Below are positions 1-7,670 of a DNA stretch of 64,000 bases, piece after piece. The DNA comes from Bacteroidetes bacterium GWF2_41_31 (lineage in GTDB: Bacteria; Bacteroidota; Bacteroidia; Bacteroidales; F082): positions 62,001-126,000 of the forward strand of contig MEOL01000009.1 in NCBI GenBank assembly GCA_001769215.1, given 5' to 3'. Each line of letters starts with the position of its first letter. Position 1 is the first letter of the stretch. The notes under the pieces were generated by a model that saw only the letters and a list, made by a program, of their open reading frames with translations, was not told the DNA's origin and did not search any database. A program made the position numbers and the translations under genes.

Positions 1-1208
1 TAAAACAAAAAATTTCAGGCAGGGTGGGGATCTCTTCTTATTCAAACTTCTCAAACACTCCTGGTGGAAATTCGCAGCGGATGCGGTATACTTTTTCATT
101 GAAAGCAAGGAACATCAGCAATTCCAGATTGTCAGCAGAAACCTATCTTTCTTTTGTCCACAGAAGTGACCATTGGGACGATGTACAGGAGGATGTATTC
201 AATGGGTTGAAGATTTATGCTTTGGCCCTGAATTATCAATTTTCGGATAAAGTTCAGCTTTGGTTGGGGAGAAAGATCAATTCAAATCTCTCAAGCGTAG
301 GAGCCATCGACGGATTGCAATACGAAATGAAATTTAACGCTTTTACTATCGGGTTTGTTGCAGGCAGCAGGCCCGATTACAATAATTACAGTTTCAATGC
401 CAGCCTGCTTCAATTTGGCGGATATCTCAGTCATGAATACAAAACTGATAAAGGCAATGTGCAGAGTTCGTTCGCTATTATGGAGCAGAAGAACAGCGGG
501 ATAACAGATCGTCGTTTTGCCTATTTTCAACATTCAAACACCCTTTTGAAGAATGTTTATTTGTTCGGTTCTGTTGAAGTAGACCTGTATAAGATGGTAA
601 ACGAAGTGCAGAGTAGTACATTTAATCTCTCCAATTTATACCTCTCTGTCCGGTACAGGGTGGTAAAACAGTTGTCGCTGTCGCTATCGTACAGTAACCG
701 GCAGAATGTGATTTATTACGAAACCTATAAAGATATTGTCGAGCGCCTTCTGGATACGGATGCCATGCAGGGGTATCTTTTCCAGGTTAACTATCGACCC
801 GGCAAAAATATCTTTATGGGAGTAAAAACAGGGTACCGTTTTCGCAAACAAGATCCCCGCCCCACAAAGAACATGTATGGCTATGTAACCATGAACCGGG
901 TGCCGGGTTTGAATGTTTCGGCAACTGTTTCGGCTACTTTGCTCGAAACCGCCTATATGTCGGGAAAAATTTACAGCATTGGATTCAACCGTGAGCTGGT
1001 TCCTGGTAAGTTGGATGGTGGTTTAAATTACCGGTTTGTTGATTACAAGTTTCTTAGTTCTGAATCATCGCTTGTTCAGAACATGGCTGAGTTGAACCTG
1101 ACCTGGAGAATATTTAAAAAGACCTATTGCTCGTTCAATTTTGAAGGAACCTTCGAGAAAGATTACAAATATCAAAGGCTTTATATCAACCTGACTCAGC
1201 GCTTCTAA
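1..1208 (+). CDS. Outer-membrane beta-barrel protein, 5' end cut by window edge
   Basis: The reading frame is open back to the first bases of the window, so the GTG at 24 is probably not the true start and the gene begins upstream. About 400 residues are visible. They are rich in alternating hydrophobic/polar stretches with many Tyr, Phe, Asn and Ser, as in transmembrane beta-strands (for example RYRVVKQLSLSLSYSNR). The chain ends in Phe (LTQRF), the usual last residue of Bacteroidota outer-membrane barrels. I do not recognise the family, and no catalytic motif is visible. Transcription appears to stop at the strong hairpin at 1335-1370, shared with a convergent small gene. It may be a porin or surface barrel of unknown substrate. 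Confidence 0.75.
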   Translation, partial: KQKISGRVGISSYSNFSNTPGGNSQRMRYTFSLKARNISNSRLSAETYLSFVHRSDHWDDVQEDVFNGLKIYALALNYQFSDKVQLWLGRKINSNLSSVGAIDGLQYEMKFNAFTIGFVAGSRPDYNNYSFNASLLQFGGYLSHEYKTDKGNVQSSFAIMEQKNSGITDRRFAYFQHSNTLLKNVYLFGSVEVDLYKMVNEVQSSTFNLSNLYLSVRYRVVKQLSLSLSYSNRQNVIYYETYKDIVERLLDTDAMQGYLFQVNYRPGKNIFMGVKTGYRFRKQDPRPTKNMYGYVTMNRVPGLNVSATVSATLLETAYMSGKIYSIGFNRELVPGKLDGGLNYRFVDYKFLSSESSLVQNMAELNLTWRIFKKTYCSFNFEGTFEKDYKYQRLYINLTQRF

Positions 1209-1334
1209 GCTGATGTAAAGAAATGATAACTGGCAATTCTGGCATTGGACTGTAGTCGCAATGCAATGAATTTGAGCTGGTTTATTCTTCTTCACACACA
1301 CAAATAGCCTGTGCAATTCCAAATTGGTTTATAA

Positions 1335-1370
1335 AAAATAGATGCAGTCGCGAGAGACTGCATCTATTTT
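1335..1370. terminator. Bidirectional rho-independent terminator
   Basis: A perfect 15-bp inverted repeat (arms 1335-1349 and 1356-1370) encloses a 6-nt loop GCGAGA. The arms begin and end in A/T runs, so either strand gives a stem followed by U residues. It lies between two convergent genes (beta-barrel on +, 52-codon gene on -) and can serve both. Confidence 0.88.
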
Positions 1371-1413
1371 AACGAAAACGTTAATCCTTTTTAATACGTC
1401 CGGTTAAAAAAAC

Positions 1414-1572
1414 CTATGGCTTTTTGTTGCCAATACGCGACAAATACCGCTCCTTGGCTTGATGAGGATCTTCATCGAGGGCAATGTAAATTTTTGTTCT
1501 ATGGTCAATGATAACTACCTGCAATTGTGCAAGGTCAGGCGACACAAACGGAGCCTGTTTTTTTTCATACAT
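1414..1572 (-). CDS. Small conserved-looking hypothetical protein, 52 aa
   Basis: A 52-codon frame begins MYEKKQAPFVSPDLAQLQVV and ends in SRIGNKKP. An AAGGAA ribosome-binding site sits about 8 bases before the ATG, unusually good for this phylum. The gene is followed by the hairpin at 1335-1370. A second ATG four bases in (1568) leads to an early stop in another frame, so 1572 is the start. The middle (VIIDHRTKIYIALDEDP, then an Arg/Lys-rich helix) looks like a compact folded peptide. No signal peptide or membrane segment is seen and I do not recognise a named family. Clean start signal, sensible composition and terminator argue that it is real. Confidence 0.6.
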   Translation of the reverse strand: MYEKKQAPFVSPDLAQLQVVIIDHRTKIYIALDEDPHQAKERYLSRIGNKKP

Positions 1573-1806
1573 AAAATATTTCCTTTCTAATTAATGTGAT
1601 AATCTATCGTAAATGGGGTAATGGCCTTCAAATAAACATGTTTCATTTTCTATCTGCAGGAAATTCGAACGGGTGGTTTTTTACATCACAATCGCAGATA
1701 TTACAGAATCGTGGTAAGATACCACCTATTTTCGACATAACAGTAAAAGATTTCATTTATTTTTAATAATACCTAAAATGGGGGTCCGAAGTAGCGCTTT
1801 TGTTTT

Positions 1807-1876
1807 GAATGTGTGAATCATGTAACTCTTAACCCAAATTATGTAATGTTTTTCGAATGGAATGATCAGATCTTTG
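1807..1876 (+). promoter_or_regulatory. Composite activator-type promoter (site A) for csbD
   Basis: TGTGAATCATGTAAC at 1812-1826 contains the first half-site ATGTAAC (1820-1826). A second, ATGTAAT, is at 1841-1847, exactly 21 bp later. The -7-like box GATCTTTG (1869-1876) ends 29 bp after the second half-site, giving a predicted start near 1880, about 36 bases before csbD. The bases 1807-1830 recur with one mismatch at site B. The region 1573-1915 holds no gene that I can see. Confidence 0.65.
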
Positions 1877-1915
1877 TGCAGTGAAAATATATTCACAAAT
1901 TAAATTATCAATACC

Positions 1916-2101
1916 ATGAATACAACAGTGATAAAGGGAAACTGGAAGGAGCAAAAAGGGCGGCTAAAGCAAAAATTCGCGATACTAACAGATGACGATT
2001 TGCTTTTGGGAAAGGGTAAAATGGATGAGATGATAGGAAGACTTCAAATAAAGCTCGGCAAAACCAAAGAGGAAATGCAAAAGATTATTGCAGCGCTTTA
2101 G
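1916..2101 (+). CDS. CsbD family stress-response protein
   Basis: This 61-residue protein matches the CsbD family: a short charged N-terminus, then KGNWKEQKGRLKQKF, an acidic turn and a Lys-rich helical tail. CsbD proteins are small cytoplasmic proteins induced by general or envelope stress in many bacteria; their molecular role is not known. The length is typical. It lies behind the composite promoter at 1807-1876, whose element recurs before tamBL, a small OMP and a cupin gene, so a stress- or signal-dependent regulator is inferred. A small two-helix membrane protein follows. Confidence 0.88.
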   Translation: MNTTVIKGNWKEQKGRLKQKFAILTDDDLLLGKGKMDEMIGRLQIKLGKTKEEMQKIIAAL

Positions 2102-2153
2102 AGTTCACTTTATTCCGGAATATCATTGTTAATATCTATTAATCGATGAGAAA

Positions 2154-2252
2154 ATGTTTGATCCATCGCGCATCTGGTTTATCTTCATTACCAACCTTGT
2201 TCATCATAAATTACGTGAATCGTTTAAAGTACTAAAACAATTATTAACATGA
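2154..2252 (+). CDS. Possible 32-aa leader or small protein overlapping the next gene
   Basis: A 32-codon frame (MFDPSRIWFIFITN at its start) fills most of the gap between csbD and the next gene. Its TGA overlaps that gene's ATG in an ATGA arrangement, the usual sign of translational coupling. The composition (aromatic/hydrophobic first half, basic second half) could be a membrane-associated peptide. No good ribosome-binding site is visible and I know no homologue, so this may be chance. Confidence 0.25.
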   Translation: MFDPSRIWFIFITNLVHHKLRESFKVLKQLLT

Positions 2253-2461
2253 AAAAAACCTCAGGAATTGCCCTTGTTATCATAGGTATTGTTATGATCG
2301 CATATACAGGTTTCAATTACGTAACTACTGAAAAAGTGGTCGATCTGGGCTCAATTGAAATCAACAAGGAAAAGAATCATTTTGTTCAATGGCCACCGAT
2401 ATTGGGCGTAGTACTAATTATTGGAGGCGTTGTAATGTTGGTCGTTGACAAAAAAAAATGA
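2249..2461 (+). CDS. Small membrane protein with two transmembrane helices
   Basis: The 70-residue protein has one hydrophobic helix at about residues 7-25 and a second at about 49-66, joined by a charged loop (VDLGSIEINKEKNH) and ended by DKKK. Proteins of this shape are common beside csbD, DUF5670 and ytxH genes in Bacteroidota stress loci, but I cannot assign a function. It probably sits in the inner membrane, and being downstream of csbD it may share its promoter. No catalytic residues are evident. Confidence 0.7.
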   Translation: MKKTSGIALVIIGIVMIAYTGFNYVTTEKVVDLGSIEINKEKNHFVQWPPILGVVLIIGGVVMLVVDKKK

Positions 2462-2492
2462 AATGAATCCATGAAATCAGTTGAAGCGCCCT

Positions 2493-2562
2493 GAATGTGT
2501 GAATCATGTAATTCTTTTCGTGAAATGTGTAATAATTTCCGGATGAATGCGAAATACTTTTG
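2493..2562 (+). promoter_or_regulatory. Composite activator-type promoter (site B) for the OMP at 2599
   Basis: The sequence 2493-2516 repeats 1807-1830 with one difference. Half-sites are ATGTAAT (2506-2512) and GTGTAAT (2527-2533), 21 bp apart. A canonical -7 box TACTTTTG (2555-2562) ends 29 bp after the second. The predicted start near 2566 excludes the upstream TTG at 2560 as start codon of the next gene. Confidence 0.7.
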
Positions 2563-2598
2563 TTTATGTTAAAATCATTAAAACTAAAATATGAACCT

Positions 2599-3150
2599 AT
2601 GAAAAAAATCACTTATACACTGCTCGCCTTACTCATCGTGGCAGGGCTTACTGCATCAGCTCAGGAGCGTGCCTACCCTGAAAAATTCGGCAAAACATTA
2701 AATCTCGGATTAGGATTGGGATATTACGGTTATGTTGGTCACCCCTTGCCTGTTTTTCACGCCGATTTTGAATTTGATGTGGTAAGGAATTTTACTTTGG
2801 CGCCATTTATCAATTTTTATTCTTATCGCAATCGATACAATCACCAGGACAATTACTATTATTATTATGAAACAGTGATCCCAATTGGGGTGAAGGCAAC
2901 TTATTACTTTGATGAATTACTCAATGCCAATAATAAGTGGGACTTCTATCTGGCAGGTTCGTTGGGATTTGCTATCAGAAATTCGCATTGGGATGATGGC
3001 TATGATGGTGATCCGGATAATTATCATGGTGCCAACCCTCTATACATAGACCTGCATATTGGGTCGGAATACCATTTTAACAATAAGCTGGGTGCATTTC
3101 TTGATTTATCCACCGGCGTATCTACGATAGGTTTAGCTGTTCACTTTTAA
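2599..3150 (+). CDS. Small outer-membrane beta-barrel protein with signal peptide
   Basis: From the ATG at 2599 the 183-residue product has a clear signal peptide (MKKITYTLLALLIVAGLTA, then SAQ cleavage site) followed by glycine- and tyrosine-rich amphipathic strands typical of an eight-stranded barrel. The C-terminus is VHF, ending in Phe as outer-membrane proteins do. The frame is open from a TTG at 2560, but that codon lies inside the -7 box of site B, so it cannot be on the transcript. The ligand is unknown. Genes for DUF5670 and YtxH-type proteins follow at 11 and 28 bp, suggesting one transcript. Confidence 0.8.
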   Translation: MKKITYTLLALLIVAGLTASAQERAYPEKFGKTLNLGLGLGYYGYVGHPLPVFHADFEFDVVRNFTLAPFINFYSYRNRYNHQDNYYYYYETVIPIGVKATYYFDELLNANNKWDFYLAGSLGFAIRNSHWDDGYDGDPDNYHGANPLYIDLHIGSEYHFNNKLGAFLDLSTGVSTIGLAVHF

Positions 3151-3161
3151 AATATTATATC

Positions 3162-3314
3162 ATGGGAAGTTTACTTTATATAATTGCCATCATCCTGATA
3201 ATAGGATGGGCCATCGGTTACTTTGCATACAGTGCAGGAGAAATGATTCACATTCTACTTGTGATTGCCGTTATTGCCATCTTGTTCAGGCTGATCAGTG
3301 GAAGAAGAGTGTAA
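3162..3314 (+). CDS. DUF5670 / lmo0937 family small membrane protein
   Basis: The 50-residue frame starts MGSLLYIIAIILIIGWAIGY and continues with FAYSAGEMIHILLVIAVIAI before the tail RLISGRRV. This is the recognisable pattern of the lmo0937/DUF5670 family: two hydrophobic helices around a YSAG turn and an Arg-rich end. Function is unknown; these genes often accompany csbD and ytxH stress genes, as here. The product should span the inner membrane twice. It starts 11 bp after the OMP stop. Confidence 0.85.
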   Translation: MGSLLYIIAIILIIGWAIGYFAYSAGEMIHILLVIAVIAILFRLISGRRV

Positions 3315-3342
3315 AACCAATTTTTAACACCTAAATATTATC

Positions 3343-3576
3343 ATGATGAATTCTGGAAAAGTTTTTTTAGGTATACTGGCCGGACTTGCTGCCGGTGCCA
3401 TGTTAGGATTGTTATTTGCACCCGAAAAAGGTGCTGATACCATTAAAAAAATAACGGATATGGGAGATGATTTTACAGATGATTTAGATCAGAAATTCGA
3501 TCATTTTCTGGATGTAATTGCAAAAAAAATAGATCATTTAAAGGAAGATGTTTCTACAATTGCTAAACGAGAGTAA
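3343..3576 (+). CDS. YtxH domain-containing protein
   Basis: The 77-residue product has the YtxH pattern: a single N-terminal glycine/alanine-rich membrane helix (VFLGILAGLAAGAMLGLLFA), the PEKG turn, then an acidic/basic amphipathic helix likely to form a coiled coil. YtxH proteins are membrane-anchored stress proteins of unclear mechanism. Two adjacent ATG codons (3343, 3346) could start it. It lies 28 bp after the DUF5670 gene and probably belongs to the same stress-induced transcript. Confidence 0.85.
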   Translation: MMNSGKVFLGILAGLAAGAMLGLLFAPEKGADTIKKITDMGDDFTDDLDQKFDHFLDVIAKKIDHLKEDVSTIAKRE

Positions 3577-3707
3577 GTAGCAGCCAATCAAACCTGGCAA
3601 GACGCAAGGGTACTCAAATTGAATGAGATGAAAGCTGAAATTTAGTTACTTTTTCTTTTAGCTGATGAAGTGGAGTGTATCCAAACAAAAATTGAATCGT
3701 TGACGCT

Positions 3708-4811
3708 ATGAAGGATCGTAATTTTACACTGCCTTTTTATGCCAGAGCATCGGTATTTTTCGTTGGACTCTATGTTGTTGTCTCTATTTTGTATATAACT
3801 CAAGGTATTGTTATTCCTCTTATTTTCGCCCTGGTTATTTCCATAGTGCTTCATCCGGTTGTCAATTTTTTTGTAAAAATAAAAGTAAACAGGATCGTAG
3901 CCATTGTTATAACCCTGATACTAACCTTAGCGGTGATTGGTAGTTTTGGTATGTTATTGGTTTCTCAGGCAAGCTTATTTAGTGAATCATGGCCAAAGTT
4001 TGTTGTCAAGTTTACCGAAATATTTAATGAGTCAGTTACCTGGGCTTCAGGTTATTTTGATATCAGCCCTCAAAAAATCGAGGCGTGGGTTTCAAAGACC
4101 AAAGGTGAAATGTTCAATACCAGCGGATCGTCAATTAAACAAACAATCACAAGTGTAGGTAGCGGGGTCGTGACATTGTTTATCATCCCGGTATACATCT
4201 TTATGTTTTTGTATTATAAACCGCTGCTGCTGGAATTTTTTCACAAACTATTTAGTGAAGAAAACCATAGTGCTGTTGGTGAGGTAATTAACCAGGTAAA
4301 AACGGTAATTCAACGCTATCTTATTGGATTGGTACTGGAAGTCATCATTATTGCCACACTTAATTCTGTTGGTTTGTTGATATTGGGAATTGATTATGCC
4401 ATATTACTGGGGATTATTGGTGCATTGCTCAACCTGATTCCGTATATCGGCGGAATTGTTGCTGTGGCATTGCCAATGATGATTGCCATCGTCACCACTT
4501 CTTCGCCAATAAATGCGTTGTACGTTCTGGCCATATATTATTTCATCCAACTCGTTGATAACAATTACATTGTTCCTAAAATTGTGGCATCAAAAGTTAA
4601 AATCAACGCGCTTGTCTCCATCATTGCTATATTTGCATTTGGTGTTTTGTGGGGCATCCCCGGCATGTTCCTGTCAATTCCGCTTGTCGCCATACTTAAA
4701 GTCATATTCGATCATTTTGAATCGTTAAAACCCTGGGGATTTTTGTTGGGAGATACCATGCCGGTAATAGATCTGTTTAAACTTAAACTTAAAACGAAAA
4801 GAAAAAGCTGA
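3708..4811 (+). CDS. AI-2E family transporter (UPF0118/PerM-like permease)
   Basis: The 367-residue integral membrane protein has paired hydrophobic helices at the N-terminus (about 14-55), another near 65-85, a large middle extramembrane region, then a C-terminal membrane block containing LLNLIPYIGGIVAVALP and IVPKIVASKVKINALVSIIA, which identify the AI-2E/PerM family. Members export small molecules or ions (autoinducer-2, Na+/H+); the substrate cannot be read from sequence. Length is normal. It lies in the envelope stress island, 131 bp after ytxH and 53 bp before mlaE, so co-expression with either is possible. Confidence 0.9.
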   Translation: MKDRNFTLPFYARASVFFVGLYVVVSILYITQGIVIPLIFALVISIVLHPVVNFFVKIKVNRIVAIVITLILTLAVIGSFGMLLVSQASLFSESWPKFVVKFTEIFNESVTWASGYFDISPQKIEAWVSKTKGEMFNTSGSSIKQTITSVGSGVVTLFIIPVYIFMFLYYKPLLLEFFHKLFSEENHSAVGEVINQVKTVIQRYLIGLVLEVIIIATLNSVGLLILGIDYAILLGIIGALLNLIPYIGGIVAVALPMMIAIVTTSSPINALYVLAIYYFIQLVDNNYIVPKIVASKVKINALVSIIAIFAFGVLWGIPGMFLSIPLVAILKVIFDHFESLKPWGFLLGDTMPVIDLFKLKLKTKRKS

Positions 4812-4864
4812 ATGAAAGCCCTTCGTCAGTAATTTAGCTTAGCAGATTAATTTAGACTTACGAT

Positions 4865-5704
4865 ATGAAAAATCTACATCCGGTTATAAAAATAAGAAGT
4901 TTTGCTACCGGGAAATCCGTTAAGATCAGCGAAAAAGCAATTGAGAAAACACAATTGGCTACTGAATTCTTTTCCGACATTGGAAATATGGCGATTTTTA
5001 TAAAGCAAATTGTAAAGGAAACGTTTTCACGGGATTTTGAATTCAAGGAATTTTTACGTCAGTGTTATGAAATAGGAAACAAATCGTTGCCATTGATTGC
5101 CATTACAGGAGCCATTATGGGTGTGGTACTCACGATTCAATCGCGTCCGGCGCTTGAAGATTTTGGAGCTGTTACCATGCTTCCAGGAATGGTAGCCATA
5201 TCCATTATCAGGGAAATAGGTCCGGTGATCACGGCATTAATACTTGCCGGAAAAATTGGTTCAGGAATGGGTGCTGAATTGGGATCGATGAAAGTTTCGG
5301 AGCAAATAGATGCTATGGAAGTTTCGGCAACCAATCCTATGCGTTACCTGGTCGTAACTCGTGTGCTTGCCGCCACATTCATGGTTCCTATTCTTGTATT
5401 ATTCGCTGACGCTTTAGGGCTGTTTGGAAGTTGGGTCGGCGTGAATATTAAAGGAGATGTAAGCCTTGTTTTGTTCTTGTCGCAGGCATTCAGTTCAGTT
5501 GAGTTCATCGATTTCTTTCCGGCGCTGGTCAAATCGTTTTTCTTTGGAAGTGTGATTGGCATTGTTGGATGCTACAAGGGGTATAATGCCGGACGAGGTA
5601 CCGAAAGCGTTGGCGTGGCAGCGAACTCGGCGGTTGTTTTATCGTCGCTGCTTGTTATTGTTGTTGATTTGATTGCAGTACAAATAACCGATATGATCTT
5701 ATGA
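4865..5704 (+). CDS. mlaE: MlaE family ABC transporter permease
   Basis: The 279-residue protein is the permease of the Mla-type phospholipid transporter in the inner membrane. It has a cytoplasmic N-terminal extension (about 1-75), then five or six hydrophobic segments. Family marks are IREIGPVITALILAG followed by GSGMGAELGSMKVSEQIDAM, where the SEQIDAM segment contacts the ATPase. Its TGA overlaps the ATG of mlaF in ATGA (5701-5704), so the two are translationally coupled. As usual in Bacteroidota, no mlaA, mlaC or mlaB is nearby. Direction of lipid transport cannot be deduced. Confidence 0.92.
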   Translation: MKNLHPVIKIRSFATGKSVKISEKAIEKTQLATEFFSDIGNMAIFIKQIVKETFSRDFEFKEFLRQCYEIGNKSLPLIAITGAIMGVVLTIQSRPALEDFGAVTMLPGMVAISIIREIGPVITALILAGKIGSGMGAELGSMKVSEQIDAMEVSATNPMRYLVVTRVLAATFMVPILVLFADALGLFGSWVGVNIKGDVSLVLFLSQAFSSVEFIDFFPALVKSFFFGSVIGIVGCYKGYNAGRGTESVGVAANSAVVLSSLLVIVVDLIAVQITDMIL

Positions 5705-6483
5705 AAAACCTGCAAAAAGAACCAATCCCTGCTATTTCTACGGAGGAAAAACCCGGTAGAAAGATGATAGAAATTATTGGCCTGAAAAAAGGTTTTAACA
5801 ACCAGGAGGTGTTAAAAGATATTTCGTTACAACTTTTTAGTGGCGAAAACCTGGTAGTTCTTGGAAAATCAGGATCAGGTAAGTCGGTACTGATTCAATG
5901 TATTATACGATTGTTGGTTCCTGATGCAGGATCGATTGAAGTGTTAGGCAGTGATGTCAATTCACTTAACAAGAATGAACTGGATGAGTTAAGAAGGAAA
6001 ATTGGTTTTCTTTTCCAGAGTGGTGCCTTGTATGATTCAATGACGGTGAAACAAAACCTGGAGTTTCCACTGCGGAGAATAAGAAAACACCTGACTGAAA
6101 AGGAGATTAAAGAGAAAGTGAATGAAGTACTCGAAAATGTGGGGCTGGCAGATGCTTTGAACAAGATGCCTTCGCAACTTTCTGGTGGGATGCGTAAACG
6201 GATCAGTTTGGCACGAACCATTGTGATCGACCCGTCGATCATGTTATATGACGAACCTACCACTGGTCTCGACCCGGTAACATCCGATGAAATAAGTGCG
6301 CTTATCAATGAGGTACAGAAAAAATATAAAACATCTTCCATCATCATCACACATGATATTGAATGTGCAAAAGCCACTGCTGACCGGATCATGATGCTGC
6401 AAGACGGAGAGGTGTATTTAGAAGGAAAAGTTAAAGACTTTGAAAATTCAACTGACCCCATCATAAAGTCATTCTTTAAGTAA
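5701..6483 (+). CDS. mlaF: MlaF-type ABC transporter ATP-binding protein
   Basis: This 260-residue ATPase powers the MlaE permease. Visible motifs are Walker A GKSGSGKS (residues 55-62), a Q-loop in FLFQSGALYDSMTV, the signature LSGGMRKR, Walker B with the catalytic Glu in IMLYDEPTTGLDP, and the switch His in IIITHD. The first 20 residues are an extra charged N-terminus; a second ATG at residue 22 could also start it, but the ATGA overlap with mlaE favours 5701. mlaD follows after 41 bp. All catalytic residues are intact. Confidence 0.93.
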   Translation: MKNLQKEPIPAISTEEKPGRKMIEIIGLKKGFNNQEVLKDISLQLFSGENLVVLGKSGSGKSVLIQCIIRLLVPDAGSIEVLGSDVNSLNKNELDELRRKIGFLFQSGALYDSMTVKQNLEFPLRRIRKHLTEKEIKEKVNEVLENVGLADALNKMPSQLSGGMRKRISLARTIVIDPSIMLYDEPTTGLDPVTSDEISALINEVQKKYKTSSIIITHDIECAKATADRIMMLQDGEVYLEGKVKDFENSTDPIIKSFFK

Positions 6484-6524
6484 CTAGAACATGATTATAA
6501 ATTTCATTTTAAAGATATATTGTT

Positions 6525-7238
6525 ATGAAATCAACACATTTTAAAGTCCGTTTGGGTCTGTTTGTAGCCGGTGGATTCTTACTGCTTGCTTTAGCCATAT
6601 TCATGATTGGAAAGCAGAAAAACCTGTTTAATCCTGTTTTTACCATCTATGCCAATTTCTATAATGTAAGCGGACTTCAGGTTGGCAATACCATCCGGTT
6701 CTCCGGGATCAATGTAGGAACAGTCGACAATATAAAAATAGTGAATGATTCTACCGTCAAGGTGGACATGATTATTGAAAGAAAGGTCCAGCCCTTTATT
6801 AAGACCGATAGTGAGGTTACCATTGGTTCGGAAGGAATTATCGGCGACCGTGTTTTAATTATTACTCAAGGCACCACCGATGCTCCGTCGATCAAGGAAA
6901 AACAATTCCTCGATTCTGTGGAACCAGTTGAATTGGATGCCATCATGGCAAGTCTCGAGGTTACAGCTTTAAATGCTGAGGTCATTTCCCAACAATTGGT
7001 AGAGATTATGATCAATATTAACGAGGGAAAAGGATTAATTGGAATGCTTATCAAAGATACAACCATAGCCGGGAATATCGATCAGACGATCGTCAACCTT
7101 AAGGAGAGCAGCAAAGGGTTGGATGAAAATATGGATGCCGTAAAAGGCAGTTGGCTGTTAAGAGGCTATTATAAACGTAAAGCCAGAAAAGCCGAGAAAG
7201 CGCTTGAGGATAAATTGGATGAAAATAAAGCGGACTAA
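6525..7238 (+). CDS. mlaD: MlaD/MCE family lipid-binding protein
   Basis: The 237-residue protein has one N-terminal membrane helix (about 9-27) and an MCE domain at about residues 38-115, recognisable by NVSGLQVGNTIRFSGINVGT and GSEGIIGDRVLII. A helical periplasmic tail follows, ending in a very basic/acidic stretch (KRKARKAEKALEDKLDENK). MCE proteins form hexamers on the periplasmic side of MlaE and channel lipids. It is the third gene of the MlaEFD set. The tail lacks the long hydrophobic needle seen in PqiB-type proteins. Confidence 0.92.
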   Translation: MKSTHFKVRLGLFVAGGFLLLALAIFMIGKQKNLFNPVFTIYANFYNVSGLQVGNTIRFSGINVGTVDNIKIVNDSTVKVDMIIERKVQPFIKTDSEVTIGSEGIIGDRVLIITQGTTDAPSIKEKQFLDSVEPVELDAIMASLEVTALNAEVISQQLVEIMININEGKGLIGMLIKDTTIAGNIDQTIVNLKESSKGLDENMDAVKGSWLLRGYYKRKARKAEKALEDKLDENKAD

Positions 7239-7254
7239 AATATAACTTAAAAAA

Positions 7255-7443
7255 ATGAAAGTATTTAAATTAGTAATCGCTGTTATATTTTCCATTGGGC
7301 TTGTGTTTGGAACAAGCTCATGTGCCACATTTACCCATCACGACAGTGGACAGCATAGAGGATGGAACAAAAATTCAAATAACCCGCATCACTACAACTC
7401 TACCAACCCTGGAAACGCCAAAGGGAAGCATAAGAATAAATAG
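7255..7443 (+). CDS. Small putative lipoprotein, Asn/His/Gly-rich
   Basis: The 62-residue product begins with a hydrophobic signal segment ending in GTSSC, a plausible lipobox with Cys23 as the lipidated residue. The mature part is about 40 residues, rich in His, Asn, Gly and Lys (RGWNKNSNNPHHYNS, then a basic tail). Such composition suggests a flexible exported peptide, perhaps metal- or polymer-binding; this is inference only. It lies 16 bp after mlaD and probably ends that operon. The 227 bp after it hold no gene. Confidence 0.7.
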   Translation: MKVFKLVIAVIFSIGLVFGTSSCATFTHHDSGQHRGWNKNSNNPHHYNSTNPGNAKGKHKNK

Positions 7444-7670
7444 GGCTAAAGTATTATTGGTAATACCTGGGTAAATACCTCGTGTCTCCGATGTGTAACA
7501 CTCTTCCTGAAGGAAGGTGATTTTGTATTGATATTCAATTAAATAGCAATTTAAGTAATTCATATTTTTTCTTTCCGGTTTGGATTGAAACAACCAGATT
7601 AAAAAAAAAAAGACGATTTTTCAAAATCTTATTTTTTCTATTATCTTTATCTTTTCAAAAAAGTAAGAAT

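Noticed and set aside
1685-1720. Two TGTAA-type half-sites on the minus strand upstream of the 52-codon gene
   Set aside because: The period is 20 bp, not 21, and no -7 box lies at the expected distance.
5895-6464. 189-codon open frame antisense to mlaF
   Set aside because: It lies entirely inside a gene with all ABC ATPase motifs; its translation is Ser-rich, low in domain-like features and has no start signals.
7480-7520. GTGTAAC half-site and CTTCCTGAAGGAAG hairpin before the AraC gene, resembling the shared promoter element
   Set aside because: No second half-site 21 bp away and the nearest TTTG box is at the wrong distance. The hairpin has no T-run, so I do not call it a terminator either.
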